DNA of 64,000 nt from Massilia litorea (GTDB lineage: Bacteria > Pseudomonadota > Gammaproteobacteria > Burkholderiales > Burkholderiaceae_D): positions 310,001-374,000 of the forward strand of contig NZ_CP062941.1 in NCBI RefSeq assembly GCF_015101885.1, written 5' to 3'. The notes beneath the pieces were generated by a model that was not told where the DNA came from, ran no database searches, and was given only the letters and a program-made list of their open reading frames with translations. Below are positions 8,412 through 17,284 of the stretch, piece by piece. A program made the translations under genes and the position numbers. Position 1 is the stretch's first letter. Each line of letters begins with the position of its first letter.

Positions 8412-9302
8412 TCAAAAGCGAAAATAATGGTCGACCAGCAGCGCCGCGAACAGCAGCGACAGGTAGAGGATCGAGTATGCAAAAGCCTTGCGCGCGGTCT
8501 GGTCGCTGTAGTGCTTGTGCACGCGCCAGCTGTGGCGCAGGAACAGCGCATTCAGGACGATCGCCGCCACCAGGTAGATCAGGCCGCTCATGCGCACCGC
8601 GAAGGGCAACAAGGTCGTCGCGCTGAGGGCCAGCGAATACAGCCAGACCTGCTGTCCGGTGTAGTCCATGCCGTGGGTGATCGGCAGCATCGGCAGGCCC
8701 GAGCGCGCGTAATCGTCGCGCCGGTACATGGCCAGCGCCCAGAAATGCGGCGGAGTCCAGACGAAAATGATCAATACCAGCAGCCAGGCCTGCATCGGCA
8801 CCTCGTTGGCCACCGCCGCCCAGCCGAGGGCCGGCGGCATCGCGCCCGACAGGCCGCCGATGACGATGTTCTGCGGCGTCGCCGGTTTCAGGTAGATCGT
8901 GTAGACGACGGCATAGCCGACGAAAGTCACGAAGGTCAGCCACATGGTCAGCGGATTGACGAAGGCGTACAGCACCCACATGCCGAGGCCGCCGATGACG
9001 GCGGAGAAGACGAGCGTCTGGTTGCGCGTCAGTTCGCCGCGCGCGGTGGCGCGGCGGGCCGTTCTCGCCATGCGCGAATCGATCTCGGCTTCGATCAGGC
9101 AGTTGACGGCAAAGGCCGCACCGGCCAGCAGCCAGATGCCGATCGTGCCGGCGACCAGCACGCGCCAGCCGGGGAAGCCGTCGGTGGCCAGGAACATGCC
9201 GATGATGGCGCAGAAGACGGCAAGCTGGGTTACCCGGGGCTTGGTCAGCTGCCAGTACTGGGAGATGCGGCTGGTCGATTGGAGGGCGGTCTGGGTGGTC
9301 AT
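8412..9302 (-). CDS. ctaB: Heme O synthase (protoheme IX farnesyltransferase)
   Basis: 296-residue polytopic UbiA-superfamily prenyltransferase. The first aspartate-rich motif appears as [18 protein letters not shown] (about residues 95-112) and the second in the loop with [15 protein letters not shown]; both are typical of CtaB/CyoE. It converts heme B to heme O, the substrate of CtaA for heme A. Its start overlaps the ctaA stop by 4 nt (ATGA), so the two are translationally coupled. Confidence 0.95.
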   Translation of the reverse strand: MTTQTALQSTSRISQYWQLTKPRVTQLAVFCAIIGMFLATDGFPGWRVLVAGTIGIWLLAGAAFAVNCLIEAEIDSRMARTARRATARGELTRNQTLVFSAVIGGLGMWVLYAFVNPLTMWLTFVTFVGYAVVYTIYLKPATPQNIVIGGLSGAMPPALGWAAVANEVPMQAWLLVLIIFVWTPPHFWALAMYRRDDYARSGLPMLPITHGMDYTGQQVWLYSLALSATTLLPFAVRMSGLIYLVAAIVLNALFLRHSWRVHKHYSDQTARKAFAYSILYLSLLFAALLVDHYFRF

Positions 9303-10447
9303 CGATACGAGTTCGCAGGAAGGTCTGCATTCGCGGGGGTGCGCTGCGACACGTCGAGCAGGTGCTTGACCTTGTAGTTTAACATGGTCACCAGCAGGAC
9401 GAGGAGAGCAGCCCCGGCGTTATGCAATACGGCAATGGCCAGCGGGAAGTCGAAGAAGACCGTCGCGATGCCCGTGAACAGCTGCGCCAGCAGTACCGCT
9501 GCGATGAGTTTCGCTGTTTTGCGCAGCGCCGGCTGGCGCGCGGCACGCCAGGCAGCCAGGCCCAGCACCAGCGCGACGATCATCGCGAAATTCCGGTGCA
9601 CCCAGTGGATCGCCACCAGGGCCGAGAACTGCAGGTAGTGGCCGGCCGCCGTCTTGCCCAGTTCGCGCCACAGGGTAAAGCCGTGTTCGAAGTCCATCTC
9701 CGGTATGAATTTGCCATCGCACAGCGGGAATTCGTCGCAGGCCAGGGTCGCGTAGTTAGTGCTCACCCACCCGCCGAGCGCGATCTGCAGCACCACGACG
9801 ATCGCGGCCAGCAGCGCGAGCGTGCGCAAGGCGCGCAGGCCGGCCAGGTCCCGGCTCGGGGCCGGCGGATGCAGCAGGTAGTCTTCGCGCCCGCCCAGCC
9901 AGACCAGCATCGCCAATAAGCCCATGCCCAGCAGCAGGTGGATGGTGACGATCACCGGCTGCAGTTTCAGGGTCACGGTCCAGGCCCCGAAGGCGCCCTG
10001 CACGCAGACGAACAGGAACAGCGCCACCGGCAGCGCCGGGGCAAAGGCCTGTTGATGGGTCTTGCGCCACTGGCGGACCGACTGGAACATCAGGGCCATG
10101 ATCAATACGCCGATGCCCATCGCCAGGTAGCGGTGGATCATTTCGATCCAGGCTTTTACTTTGGTCACCGGCCCGGTCGGCATCAGCGCCTCGGCCGCGG
10201 CGATCTGCTCATGCGCGATGAAGGGATTCGCGGCGCCGTAGCAGCCAGGCCAGTCAGGGCAGCCGAGGCCCGAGTCGGTCAGCCGCGTAAAACCGCCGAA
10301 CACGATCAGGTCGAAGGTCAAAAACGCCATCACCCAGACCAGCTTGCGGTATTTGTTGGCGTCGGCGGAGAGCCAGACCATGGTCAGGGGAATGCTGGCC
10401 ACGAACAGGCCCATCAGGGCCAGTTGCAGGAGGGTGGACGGATGCAT
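9299..10447 (-). CDS. ctaA: Heme A synthase (COX15/CtaA)
   Basis: 382 residues with eight predicted membrane helices and the conserved heme-ligand histidines of COX15, for example in [26 protein letters not shown] and HWVHRNFAM. It contains the [19 protein letters not shown] segment near the N-terminus, a hallmark of the COX15 class with paired cysteines. It oxidises heme O to heme A for the aa3 oxidase. It lies 6 nt downstream of the thioredoxin-like gene and overlaps ctaB. Confidence 0.95.
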   Translation of the reverse strand: MHPSTLLQLALMGLFVASIPLTMVWLSADANKYRKLVWVMAFLTFDLIVFGGFTRLTDSGLGCPDWPGCYGAANPFIAHEQIAAAEALMPTGPVTKVKAWIEMIHRYLAMGIGVLIMALMFQSVRQWRKTHQQAFAPALPVALFLFVCVQGAFGAWTVTLKLQPVIVTIHLLLGMGLLAMLVWLGGREDYLLHPPAPSRDLAGLRALRTLALLAAIVVVLQIALGGWVSTNYATLACDEFPLCDGKFIPEMDFEHGFTLWRELGKTAAGHYLQFSALVAIHWVHRNFAMIVALVLGLAAWRAARQPALRKTAKLIAAVLLAQLFTGIATVFFDFPLAIAVLHNAGAALLVLLVTMLNYKVKHLLDVSQRTPANADLPANSYR

Positions 10448-10453
10448 GCCTGC

Positions 10454-11068
10454 TTATCCGATCGCCGAGGCTTTGAGCAGTTTGGCCAGATCCTTGTTCA
10501 CCTTGCGCGGGTCCGGGTCTTTCGGGAAGCGCATCATGAGGTTGCTGCGCGGGTCGATCAGGAAGATGTGATCTTCCAACTTCGTACCCGCTTCCACCGG
10601 CAGCCATTTCGCCAGCTGTTCGGGCGAGACGCGCAGCATGTGCATGTCGTCGTACATGCGGATCAGCATGGTGTCGACCGGCTCTTTATCGGTAATCAGC
10701 CAGACCCGTTCGACGCGGTCCATGTTCTTGCCCTGCATGGTGCGCAGCTGGCGCATCGCGAACAGCTGCTTGCTGCAGGCCTCGTCGCAGGCGCCGCCGC
10801 CGACTTTCAGCATGATCCATTTGCCGGCGTAGTTCTCGAGCGACTCCGGGCGGCCGTCGAGCGTCGTGCTGGCGAGCTTGGGCATCGGATGCGAACGCTG
10901 GTCGATGAAGGCGCCGTAATTCGTGCGCCCGCTCGGCTTGATGATGTAATAAGTCACATACGAGGCGATGATCGGCGCCGCGCAGACGAACAGCAGGACG
11001 AACAATTTGAGGCGCCCATCGCGGCGAGCCTTTTTTGACGCTTGTTCAGACAACGTGTTTTCTTCCAC
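10454..11068 (-). CDS. Membrane-anchored thioredoxin-like protein of the oxidase operon (CxxxC, SCO-like)
   Basis: 204 residues. One N-terminal membrane anchor (about 20-43), then a periplasmic thioredoxin-like domain with Cys94 and Cys98 in GGGACDEACSKQ, the CxxxC spacing of SCO proteins. The SCO histidine is not obvious, so copper binding is uncertain and it may be a redox helper for CuA assembly. The GTG start at 11068 has AGGG 8 nt upstream and overlaps the end of surf1 by 23 nt. Position between surf1 and ctaA supports an oxidase-biogenesis role. Confidence 0.75.
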   Translation of the reverse strand: MEENTLSEQASKKARRDGRLKLFVLLFVCAAPIIASYVTYYIIKPSGRTNYGAFIDQRSHPMPKLASTTLDGRPESLENYAGKWIMLKVGGGACDEACSKQLFAMRQLRTMQGKNMDRVERVWLITDKEPVDTMLIRMYDDMHMLRVSPEQLAKWLPVEAGTKLEDHIFLIDPRSNLMMRFPKDPDPRKVNKDLAKLLKASAIG

Positions 11069-11849
11069 TTCGAAACCCTGTAATCACGAAAAATAAGGCA
11101 GCCATGGCCGCCAATGCATACCACTGGAAGGCGTAGCCGCGGTGTTTGTCGACGCCCGTGTCCGGGGCCGGCCACGCGCGCACCAGGCCTTCGCCCTGCC
11201 CTGTCTGCTGGACGAAGAAGGGCATCAGCGCCAGGCCGCTGGCCTTCGCCACGGTGTCGACGTCGACGTTCTGCACCCGCACGCCCGGCTTGATGTCAGC
11301 TGCGCCGCCGAGCTGCATGACGTGCCCCGCGCTCAGCGTGGCGATGCCCTCGATGGTCACGGTGCCGGCCGGCGTTTGAAAGCCCGGCAGCCTCGCATAG
11401 TCGCCCGCATCACGCGGCAACCACCCGCGCAGCACCAGTACATGTTTGTTCGAGCCCGCTATTTTAAACGGCATCGCCAGAACGAATCCGGCCCGCCCAT
11501 TCAGCGGCCGGTTATCCAGGAACAGCGGCCAGCCCGGCACCCACTCGCCGGTAACCCGCACCCGCCGATACTCGATATCCGGGGACACATGCGTGCCGAC
11601 TGCGCTCCCCGACATCGCCGCCTCCTTGCGTACCGTAGGGTGGGCACCGCCCACGCGTTCGTGCCCATCCACACCACCACCGCTACCGTAGACCACCGGC
11701 GCCTGCGCACCACGCTCGGCAAGCCGCGCCGCAATCCCCAGCTTCTCCTCCGCCCGCCTCGTCTGCCAGTTCCCCAGCACAATCCCCAGCACCACCAGCA
11801 CCACCGTGGCAAGGAACGGAATGACCCTAAAACGAAATGCCAAACGCAT
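11046..11849 (-). CDS. SURF1 family cytochrome oxidase biogenesis protein, with an internal repeat-derived insert
   Basis: 267 residues with the SURF1 plan: an N-terminal helix (RVIPFLATVVLVVLGIVLGNWQ region, about 8-27), a periplasmic domain containing EYRRVRVTGEW, PLFLDNRPLNGRAGF and LVLRGWLPRD, and a C-terminal helix (about 238-258) with YAFQWYALA. SURF1 helps insert heme A or assemble subunit I. Residues about 54-90 are a Gly/Ala-rich stretch without family motifs. Part of it (about 60-73) is encoded by a palindromic repeat also found outside genes in this window. The start lies 35 bp from the divergent DUF2909 gene, and no clear ribosome site is seen. Confidence 0.88.
   Translation of the reverse strand: MRLAFRFRVIPFLATVVLVVLGIVLGNWQTRRAEEKLGIAARLAERGAQAPVVYGSGGGVDGHERVGGAHPTVRKEAAMSGSAVGTHVSPDIEYRRVRVTGEWVPGWPLFLDNRPLNGRAGFVLAMPFKIAGSNKHVLVLRGWLPRDAGDYARLPGFQTPAGTVTIEGIATLSAGHVMQLGGAADIKPGVRVQNVDVDTVAKASGLALMPFFVQQTGQGEGLVRAWPAPDTGVDKHRGYAFQWYALAAMAALFFVITGFRSGRKHVV
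11631..11672. repeat. Dispersed palindromic repeat, copy A, inside surf1
   Basis: Contains CCGTAGGGTGGGCAC followed by GCCCACGCGTTCGTGCC, matching the copies at 63635-63671 and 17192-17226 over about 30 bp. The length keeps the surf1 frame open. TACCGTAG occurs at the left edge (11631-11638) and again at 11684-11691, a possible target duplication, although CCGTAG is also part of the repeat itself. Confidence 0.75.
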
Positions 11850-11884
11850 TACAATTGACCTTTACTCCACACAGCGGCCCGACC

Positions 11885-12085
11885 ATGAAAACCTTCATCG
11901 CCATCGCCTTCATCCTGATCATCGCCAGCCTCGGCTCGGCGCTGTTCTTCCTGATGAAGGACAAGGGCCGCAGCAACCGCACGGTGCAGGCGCTGGCGAT
12001 GCGGGTCGGCCTGTCGATCACGCTGTTCCTGATCGTGCTCGCATCCTACAAGATGGGCTGGATCCACCCGACCGGCATCCGCTGA
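11885..12085 (+). CDS. Small twin-helix membrane protein, DUF2909 family
   Basis: 66 residues with two membrane helices (about 3-22 and 42-60) separated by a basic loop MKDKGRSNRTVQ. This fits the DUF2909 'twin transmembrane' proteins found next to cytochrome oxidase genes in betaproteobacteria. It is on the opposite strand, between surf1 and ctaE. The likely start is ATG 11885; an upstream in-frame codon overlaps surf1. Function is unknown, but the neighbourhood suggests oxidase assembly or stability. Confidence 0.75.
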   Translation: MKTFIAIAFILIIASLGSALFFLMKDKGRSNRTVQALAMRVGLSITLFLIVLASYKMGWIHPTGIR

Positions 12086-12103
12086 ACCCTCAGATGCGAC
12101 AAA

Positions 12104-12123
12104 GGACAGCCAGCTGGCTGTCC
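12104..12123. terminator. Perfect 20-bp palindrome between convergent DUF2909 and ctaE
   Basis: GGACAGCCAG followed directly by its complement CTGGCTGTCC, with AAA on the left and CTT on the right. It lies 18 bp after the DUF2909 stop and 25 bp after the ctaE stop, a convergent position expected of a two-way terminator. The poly-U tract is weak. Confidence 0.5.
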
Positions 12124-12148
12124 CTTGCTATTCCAACCTGAGTACTGA

Positions 12149-13012
12149 TTACAACCAGTAGACCACGACGTACAGGCCCAGCCATACGACGTCGACGAAG
12201 TGCCAGTACCAGGCCGCGCCTTCGAAACCGAAGTGGTGATCGGCCGTGAAATGCCCCTTCAGCACACGGTAGAGCACCACCGACAGCATGATCGCGCCCA
12301 TGGTCACGTGGAAGCCGTGGAAGCCGGTCAGCATGAAGAAGGTGGAGCCATAGATGCCCGAGGTCAGCTTCAGGTTCAGCTCATGGTAGGCGTGGATGTA
12401 TTCGTAGGCCTGGAAGCCCATGAAGATCGCGCCCAGCAGGATCGTGAAGAACAGGAACACGGCCGTATTGCGGCGATGCCCCTCGCGCAGCGCGTGGTGG
12501 GCGATGGTCAGCGTCACGCCCGAGGTCAGCAGCAAGGCGGTGTTGATCGTCGGGATCGGGAACGGCCCCATCGTGCTGAAGGCTTCGACCGTGCCGGCCG
12601 GGCCGGTATTGCCCCACTGGGCGGCGAAGTCGGGCCACAGCACCTTGTGGTCGAGATCGGCCAGCCAGGGCATCGAGATCGCGCGGGCATAGAACAGCGC
12701 GCCGAAGAAGGCGGCAAAGAACATGACCTCAGAGAAGATGAACCAGCTCATCGACCAGCGGAAGGAAGAATCGATGCGCTGGCTGTACTGGCCGGTTTCC
12801 GACTCCTGGATGGCGTCGCCGAACCAGAAATACAGCACCACCAGCATCGATACGATGCCGGCCAGGCAGACGCCAGGTCCCCAGGAGGCGCCGTTGACCC
12901 AGCCGGACGCGCCGAGCATGGTCACCAGCATCGAGAAGCCGCCGGCCATCGGCCACATGGAGGGGCCCGGCACGAAATAATGCGGCGCGGTCTTTGACAC
13001 ACTCATCTTCAT
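12149..13012 (-). CDS. ctaE: Cytochrome c oxidase subunit III
   Basis: 287 residues, seven membrane helices, with the subunit III sequences HYFVPGPSMWP at the N-terminus, SEVMFFAAFFGALFYAR, and the C-terminal GFHGFHVTMGAIML and FEGAAWYWHFVDVVWL. It is the last gene of the minus-strand ctaC-ctaD-(small)-ctaG-DUF2970-ctaE run, 47 nt after DUF2970. Inner-membrane subunit of the aa3 oxidase that stabilises subunit I and contributes to proton uptake. Confidence 0.95.
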   Translation of the reverse strand: MKMSVSKTAPHYFVPGPSMWPMAGGFSMLVTMLGASGWVNGASWGPGVCLAGIVSMLVVLYFWFGDAIQESETGQYSQRIDSSFRWSMSWFIFSEVMFFAAFFGALFYARAISMPWLADLDHKVLWPDFAAQWGNTGPAGTVEAFSTMGPFPIPTINTALLLTSGVTLTIAHHALREGHRRNTAVFLFFTILLGAIFMGFQAYEYIHAYHELNLKLTSGIYGSTFFMLTGFHGFHVTMGAIMLSVVLYRVLKGHFTADHHFGFEGAAWYWHFVDVVWLGLYVVVYWL

Positions 13013-13059
13013 CTCCTGGAACGTTGTTCTAATGCGTTGAATTGAAATGCTTAAAACTA

Positions 13060-13272
13060 TTATTGTGCAACCGCTAGCTTCACCAACAACAACAGCACGC
13101 CGATAAATATCGCGACACCCAGCAACGCCGCCACGATCACGTGAACCGGATTCAGGTTCACCGCGTCATCCTCGTAATCGCGCCGCTTGCGCACTCCGAA
13201 GAAGGACCAGAACACGGCCTTCATCGAGGCCGCGAACGAAGCCTTGCGGCGCGGCTGTTCGTTCTGTTCCAT
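13060..13272 (-). CDS. DUF2970 small membrane protein
   Basis: 70 residues. A basic cytoplasmic N-terminus with KASFAASMKAVFWSFFGVRKRRDYE, here the family hallmark (FFGVRKR), then one C-terminal helix (about 46-66). The ATG follows the ctaG stop directly (TAGATG), so it is co-translated with ctaG. DUF2970 proteins are common in betaproteobacterial oxidase operons; their role is unknown. Confidence 0.85.
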   Translation of the reverse strand: MEQNEQPRRKASFAASMKAVFWSFFGVRKRRDYEDDAVNLNPVHVIVAALLGVAIFIGVLLLLVKLAVAQ

Positions 13273-13827
13273 CTATTTCGCCGCCACCGCGCCGGACACC
13301 TCGAAGAAGGTGTACGACAGCGTGATCGTTTTGACTTCCTTCGGCAGCTTCGGGTCGATGAAGAATACCACCGGCATCTGGCGCGCTTCGTTCGGCTGCA
13401 TGAGCTGCTCGCGGAAGCAGAAGCACTCGACCTTCTTGAAATGCGGCGTCGCCGACTGTGGCGCGTAACTCGGGATCGCCTGCGCTTTCACGGCGCGCGC
13501 CTGGGTATTCACCACTTCGTAGACCACGGTCGCCAATTCGCCCGGATGCACCTCGATGCTGCGCGTGGTCGGACGGAAGCGCCACGGCCCCTGCGAGTTG
13601 CCATCGAGTTCCACCGTGATCGTGCGCGTGGTGTCGACCTGGGTGTTCGCCGGGCGCTCGACCGTACCGTCCTTCTGGGTCAGCACATTGATGCCGAGTA
13701 CCTCGCAGACCTGGCGGTAGACCGGCACCAGCGCATAGCCGAAGCCGAACATCGCCACCGCCACCACCACCAGCTTGCCGAAGGTGGAGCGGTTCAGGCG
13801 CAGGCGTTCGATAGGCGTGTAGCTCAC
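13273..13827 (-). CDS. ctaG: Cytochrome c oxidase assembly protein CtaG (Cox11 family)
   Basis: 184 residues. N-terminal anchor (about 14-32), then the Cox11 periplasmic domain with copper-binding ECFCFREQ and the family sequences YRQVCEVLGINVLTQ, FRPTTRSIEVHPGE and MPVVFFIDPKL. It delivers copper to CuB of subunit I. I place the start at GTG 13827, one nt after the stop of the upstream 38-residue gene, which implies coupling. A longer in-frame start at 13878 would overlap that gene entirely. Confidence 0.93.
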   Translation of the reverse strand: MSYTPIERLRLNRSTFGKLVVVAVAMFGFGYALVPVYRQVCEVLGINVLTQKDGTVERPANTQVDTTRTITVELDGNSQGPWRFRPTTRSIEVHPGELATVVYEVVNTQARAVKAQAIPSYAPQSATPHFKKVECFCFREQLMQPNEARQMPVVFFIDPKLPKEVKTITLSYTFFEVSGAVAAK

Positions 13828-13828
13828 G

Positions 13829-13945
13829 TCACATCCACAGGCGCTTGAGGATGACGGCCGCGAAGAAGAACGCGGCAACCAGAGCCAGCACCAAAGCTGT
13901 TCGAACGTTCCTCGCCTTGGCGTTCGGCTTCGTCGGCTGATTCAT
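13829..13945 (-). CDS. 38-residue cytochrome oxidase small assembly protein
   Basis: [16 protein letters not shown] followed by a single helix (about 17-34) ending KRLWM. Its ATG shares one base with the ctaD stop (TGATG), and ctaG begins one nt after its stop, so it is embedded in the translational chain ctaD, small protein, ctaG. This position and size fit the very small 'oxidase small assembly' proteins annotated in related bacteria. Function is inferred from position only. Confidence 0.7.
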   Translation of the reverse strand: MNQPTKPNAKARNVRTALVLALVAAFFFAAVILKRLWM

Positions 13946-15549
13946 CACTTCACCAGCGGCGGGTTCTCGAAGGTGTGGAACGGCGCCGGGCTCGGCACGG
14001 TCCACTCCAGGCCTTCCGCGCCTTCCCATGGTTTGGCTTCCGCTTTCGGACCGCCCTTGATCGTCGGCAGCACCACGAACAGCAGGAAGTAGACCTGCGA
14101 CAGGCCGAAGCCGAAGGCGCCGACCGAGACGATCATGTTGAAGTCGGTGAACTGCACCGCGTAGTCGGCATAGCGGCGCGGCATGCCGGCCAGGCCCAGG
14201 AAGTGCATCGGGAAGAAGGTGATGTTAAACGTGATCAGCGACAGCCAGAAGTGCGCCTTGCCGCGGCCTTCCGGATACATGTGGCCGGTCCACTTCGGCG
14301 CCCAGTAGTAGAAGCCGGCGAACAGCGCGAACAGCGAGCCGGCCACCAGCACGTAGTGGAAGTGGGCCACCACGTAATAGGTGTCCTGCACCTGGATGTC
14401 GATCGGCGTCACGGCCAGGATCAGGCCGGTGAAGCCGCCCATCGTGAACACGAACAGGAAGCCGACCGCGAACAGCATCGGCGTCTCGAAGGTCATCGAG
14501 CCCTTCCACATGGTGGCGACCCAGTTGAACACCTTCACGCCGGTCGGCACCGCGATCAGCATGGTGGCGTACATGAAGAACAGCTGCGAGGTCACCGGCA
14601 TGCCGGTGGTGAACATGTGGTGGGCCCAGACGATAAAGGACAGCACGGCGATCGAGGCGGTCGCGTAGACCATCGAGGCATAGCCGAACAAGGGTTTACG
14701 TGCAAAGGCCGGGATGATCTGCGAGACGATGCCGAAGGCCGGCAGGATCATGATGTAGACCTCGGGGTGGCCGAAGAACCAGAAGATGTGCTGGTACATG
14801 ACCGGATCGCCGCCGCCGGCGGCATTGAAGAATGAGGTGCCGAAGTGGCGGTCGGTCAGGGTCATGGTGATGGCGCCTGCCAGCACCGGCATCACGGCGA
14901 TCAGCAGGAAGGCGGTGATCAGCCAGGTCCAGCAGAACATCGGCATCTTCATCAGGGTCATGCCGGGCGCGCGCATGTTCAGGATGGTGACGATGATGTT
15001 AATCGAACCCATGATCGACGAAGCACCCATGATGTGCAGGGCGAAGATCGCCATGTCCATGCCCGGGCCCATCTGGGTCGACAGCGGCGCATACAGGGTC
15101 CAGCCGGCGGCGGTGGCGCCGCCCGGCACGAAGAAGGACGCGGCCAGCAGGAACGCGGCCGGCGGCAGCAGCCAGAACGAGAAGTTGTTCATGCGCGCGA
15201 AGGCCATGTCGGACGCTCCCACCTGCAGCGGGATCATCCAGTTGGCGAAGCCGACGAAGGCCGGCATGATCGCGCCGAACACCATCACGATGCCGTGCAT
15301 GGTGGTCAGCTGGTTGAAGAACTCGGGACGGAAGAACTGCAGGCCGGGCTGGAACAGCTCGGTGCGGATCATCAGCGCCAGCACGCCGCCCGAGAGCAGC
15401 ATGGTGAAGGCGAACCACAGGTACAGGGTGCCGATGTCCTTGTGGTTAGTGGCGAACAGCCAGCGGCGGGCGCCGGTCGGCATGTCGTGATGCGCGTGGT
15501 CGTGGCCGTGATGGTCGTCGTGCGCGTGATCGAGAGTGCTGGTAGTCAT
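13945..15549 (-). CDS. ctaD: Cytochrome c oxidase subunit I (aa3 type)
   Basis: 534 residues with twelve membrane helices. The heme/CuB signature is clear: [14 protein letters not shown] (CuB His and cross-linked Tyr), WAHHMFTTG (CuB His pair) and [12 protein letters not shown] (heme a and a3 His). The N-terminus carries an unusual run of His and Asp (about residues 7-23) before the conserved [13 protein letters not shown]. It catalyses O2 reduction and proton pumping. It is second in the operon, 33 nt after ctaC. Confidence 0.97.
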   Translation of the reverse strand: MTTSTLDHAHDDHHGHDHAHHDMPTGARRWLFATNHKDIGTLYLWFAFTMLLSGGVLALMIRTELFQPGLQFFRPEFFNQLTTMHGIVMVFGAIMPAFVGFANWMIPLQVGASDMAFARMNNFSFWLLPPAAFLLAASFFVPGGATAAGWTLYAPLSTQMGPGMDMAIFALHIMGASSIMGSINIIVTILNMRAPGMTLMKMPMFCWTWLITAFLLIAVMPVLAGAITMTLTDRHFGTSFFNAAGGGDPVMYQHIFWFFGHPEVYIMILPAFGIVSQIIPAFARKPLFGYASMVYATASIAVLSFIVWAHHMFTTGMPVTSQLFFMYATMLIAVPTGVKVFNWVATMWKGSMTFETPMLFAVGFLFVFTMGGFTGLILAVTPIDIQVQDTYYVVAHFHYVLVAGSLFALFAGFYYWAPKWTGHMYPEGRGKAHFWLSLITFNITFFPMHFLGLAGMPRRYADYAVQFTDFNMIVSVGAFGFGLSQVYFLLFVVLPTIKGGPKAEAKPWEGAEGLEWTVPSPAPFHTFENPPLVK

Positions 15550-15582
15550 GTCAGTATCCTGGAAACGATCTTGCTTGCTACG

Positions 15583-16770
15583 TTACTTGCTGCGTGCAGC
15601 CAGCACTTCGGCCGGTTGGACGATGTTTTCGGCGGCCTTGTTCGACCAGGAATTGCGGGTATAGGTAATCACCGCCGCAATGTCCGAATCCGACAGCTGC
15701 TTCCAGGCCGGCATGGCCGCCGCATAGGCCGGCGTATCCTGGCCATGCAGCAGCACGTCGACCTGGTGCGCCCTGGGGCCGTTCACGACCGGCGAACCGT
15801 CGAGCGGCGCGAAGGTGTTCGGGATGCCCTTGCCGTTGGCCTGGTGGCAAGCCACGCAGTTGGCGGCGTAGACGGCTTCACCCTTGGTTTTCAGTTCGTC
15901 GATGGTCCAGACCTTGGTCGGATCGTCGGCCAGCGCGGCCATTTTCTTTTTCTCGCCCGCGACCCAGGCAGTGTAATCCTCGGCGGAGACGACGCGCACC
16001 ACGATCGGCATGAAGGCGTGGTCCTTGCCGCACAGCTCGACGCAGTTGCCGCGGTAGACGCCGACCTTGTCGGCCTTGAACCAGGCGTCGCGCACGAAAC
16101 CGGGAATCGCATCCTGCTTGATGGCAAACGCCGGAATCGTCCAGGCGTGGATCACGTCGTTGGCGGTCAGGACCATGCGGACCTTCTTGCCGACCGGGAC
16201 CACCACTTCCCTGTCGACTTCGAGCAGGTAGTTTTCGCCGCGTGCTTCGGTCGGCGCCACGCCCGGCTCGCCGATCTGGCTGCGCGGGGTCGACAGGTTC
16301 GACAGGAAGCTGATGCCCTCGCCTTCGCCCTTCAGGTAGTCGTAGCCCCATTTCCACTGCATGCCGGTGGCCTTGATGGTCAAATCGGCATTCGAGGTGT
16401 CCTTCAGGGCGACGACCGTCTTGGTGGCAGGCAGGGCCATGCCGATGACGATCAGGAAGGGAACGATGGTCCAGGCGATTTCGACGGCGGTCGATTCGTG
16501 GAAGGTGGCCGGTTTGTGGCCGAGGGATTTGCGGTGCTTGAACACCGAGTAGAACATGACGCCGAAGACGCCGAGGAAGATGATGAGGCAGACCAGCATC
16601 ATCCAGTTGTGCAAGCTGTAGATGTCAGCGCCGATCCCAGTCACCGGAGTTTGCATGTTCAACTGGTGTTCCACCGGCCGCCCCGTGATTTCCGGGGCCG
16701 CCAGTGCCGGGATACTGGTCCATACTGCGAGACCGAGCACCAAGGCGTGAAGTCGCTTTGCATATGTCAT
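15583..16770 (-). CDS. ctaC: Cytochrome c oxidase subunit II with C-terminal cytochrome c domain
   Basis: 395 residues. Signal peptide (about 1-24), two membrane helices (about 50-70 and 95-115), a cupredoxin domain with CuA ligands in GNCVELCGKDHAFMPI, and a C-terminal class I cytochrome c domain with heme site CVACH and Met ligand in MPAWKQLSD. The extra heme domain makes this a caa3-like subunit II. Start ATG 16770 has GGGGA 6 nt upstream; a TTG further upstream is less likely. First gene of the oxidase operon. Confidence 0.96.
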   Translation of the reverse strand: MTYAKRLHALVLGLAVWTSIPALAAPEITGRPVEHQLNMQTPVTGIGADIYSLHNWMMLVCLIIFLGVFGVMFYSVFKHRKSLGHKPATFHESTAVEIAWTIVPFLIVIGMALPATKTVVALKDTSNADLTIKATGMQWKWGYDYLKGEGEGISFLSNLSTPRSQIGEPGVAPTEARGENYLLEVDREVVVPVGKKVRMVLTANDVIHAWTIPAFAIKQDAIPGFVRDAWFKADKVGVYRGNCVELCGKDHAFMPIVVRVVSAEDYTAWVAGEKKKMAALADDPTKVWTIDELKTKGEAVYAANCVACHQANGKGIPNTFAPLDGSPVVNGPRAHQVDVLLHGQDTPAYAAAMPAWKQLSDSDIAAVITYTRNSWSNKAAENIVQPAEVLAARSK

Positions 16771-17043
16771 GAATTGTCCCCAACCACCCAAAATAAGAAT
16801 ATTTTTAAACGGTCAGCAATTCCATGAACGAACCGCCGCCGCTCCGAAACCAAGTGCAAGCTGGTTCCCGGCGGCACGGCTTGTGGACGCGCAACTGGTT
16901 GAAACCATGCTCGTCCATCAGCAACTGCAACAACACTGACGGGCGCCAAACTTGCTGATGCTGCTTTTCAATTTTCTAATTCTTCCACCATTTCACCCTG
17001 TTTTTCAATGTTTACAGGGCAGAGGACGAAAAAATAGTCATTG

Positions 17044-17074
17044 ATTATACTCAAATCGCTAATTTTTATTCAAG
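17044..17074 (-). promoter_or_regulatory. Candidate promoter of the ctaC operon
   Basis: On the minus strand, TTGAAT (17074-17069) and a perfect TATAAT (17049-17044) with a long 19-nt spacer. It would give a leader of about 265 nt before ctaC, enough room for leader regulation, though no known riboswitch was recognised. Confidence 0.4.
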
Positions 17075-17191
17075 GAAAATCCTTGCCATCGCTGTGATAT
17101 TTCATGCATTAGAGCATCGAGCGTTGCCGTATCGGCCTTGCCGCTGCGAGTTAGCCGTGTTAGCGATTTATACCAGTACCCGGGTTTCTCC

Positions 17192-17226
17192 GGCACGAAC
17201 GCGTGAGCACCTGTGCCCACGCGTGC
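17192..17226. repeat. Dispersed palindromic repeat, copy D
   Basis: Read on the minus strand it gives ACGCGTGGGCAC, GGTGCTCACGCG and TTCGTGCC, a diverged copy of the element at 63635 and 11631 (one base breaks the palindrome). It lies about 60 bp downstream of the bioC stop, where such elements often serve as mRNA 3' ends. Confidence 0.6.
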
Positions 17227-17284
17227 ATCGCCACCGTAGCCCGGATCTTCCAACCGGGCCGCGACAGGATATCCACGGCCGACA

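Larger units (their letters stand above)
16771..17284. other. 514-bp gap between ctaC and bioC
   Basis: No convincing gene. The half next to ctaC is A+T-rich compared with the surroundings and holds a candidate ctaC promoter at 17044-17074. The half next to bioC holds a palindromic repeat copy (17192-17226) and a short inverted repeat around CCCGG..CCGGG (about 17240-17258). Open frames here translate through the repeat and lack family features. Confidence 0.6.

Noticed and set aside
11142..11858. Plus-strand frame opposite surf1
   Set aside because: It runs antisense through the full SURF1 coding sequence and has no family motif.
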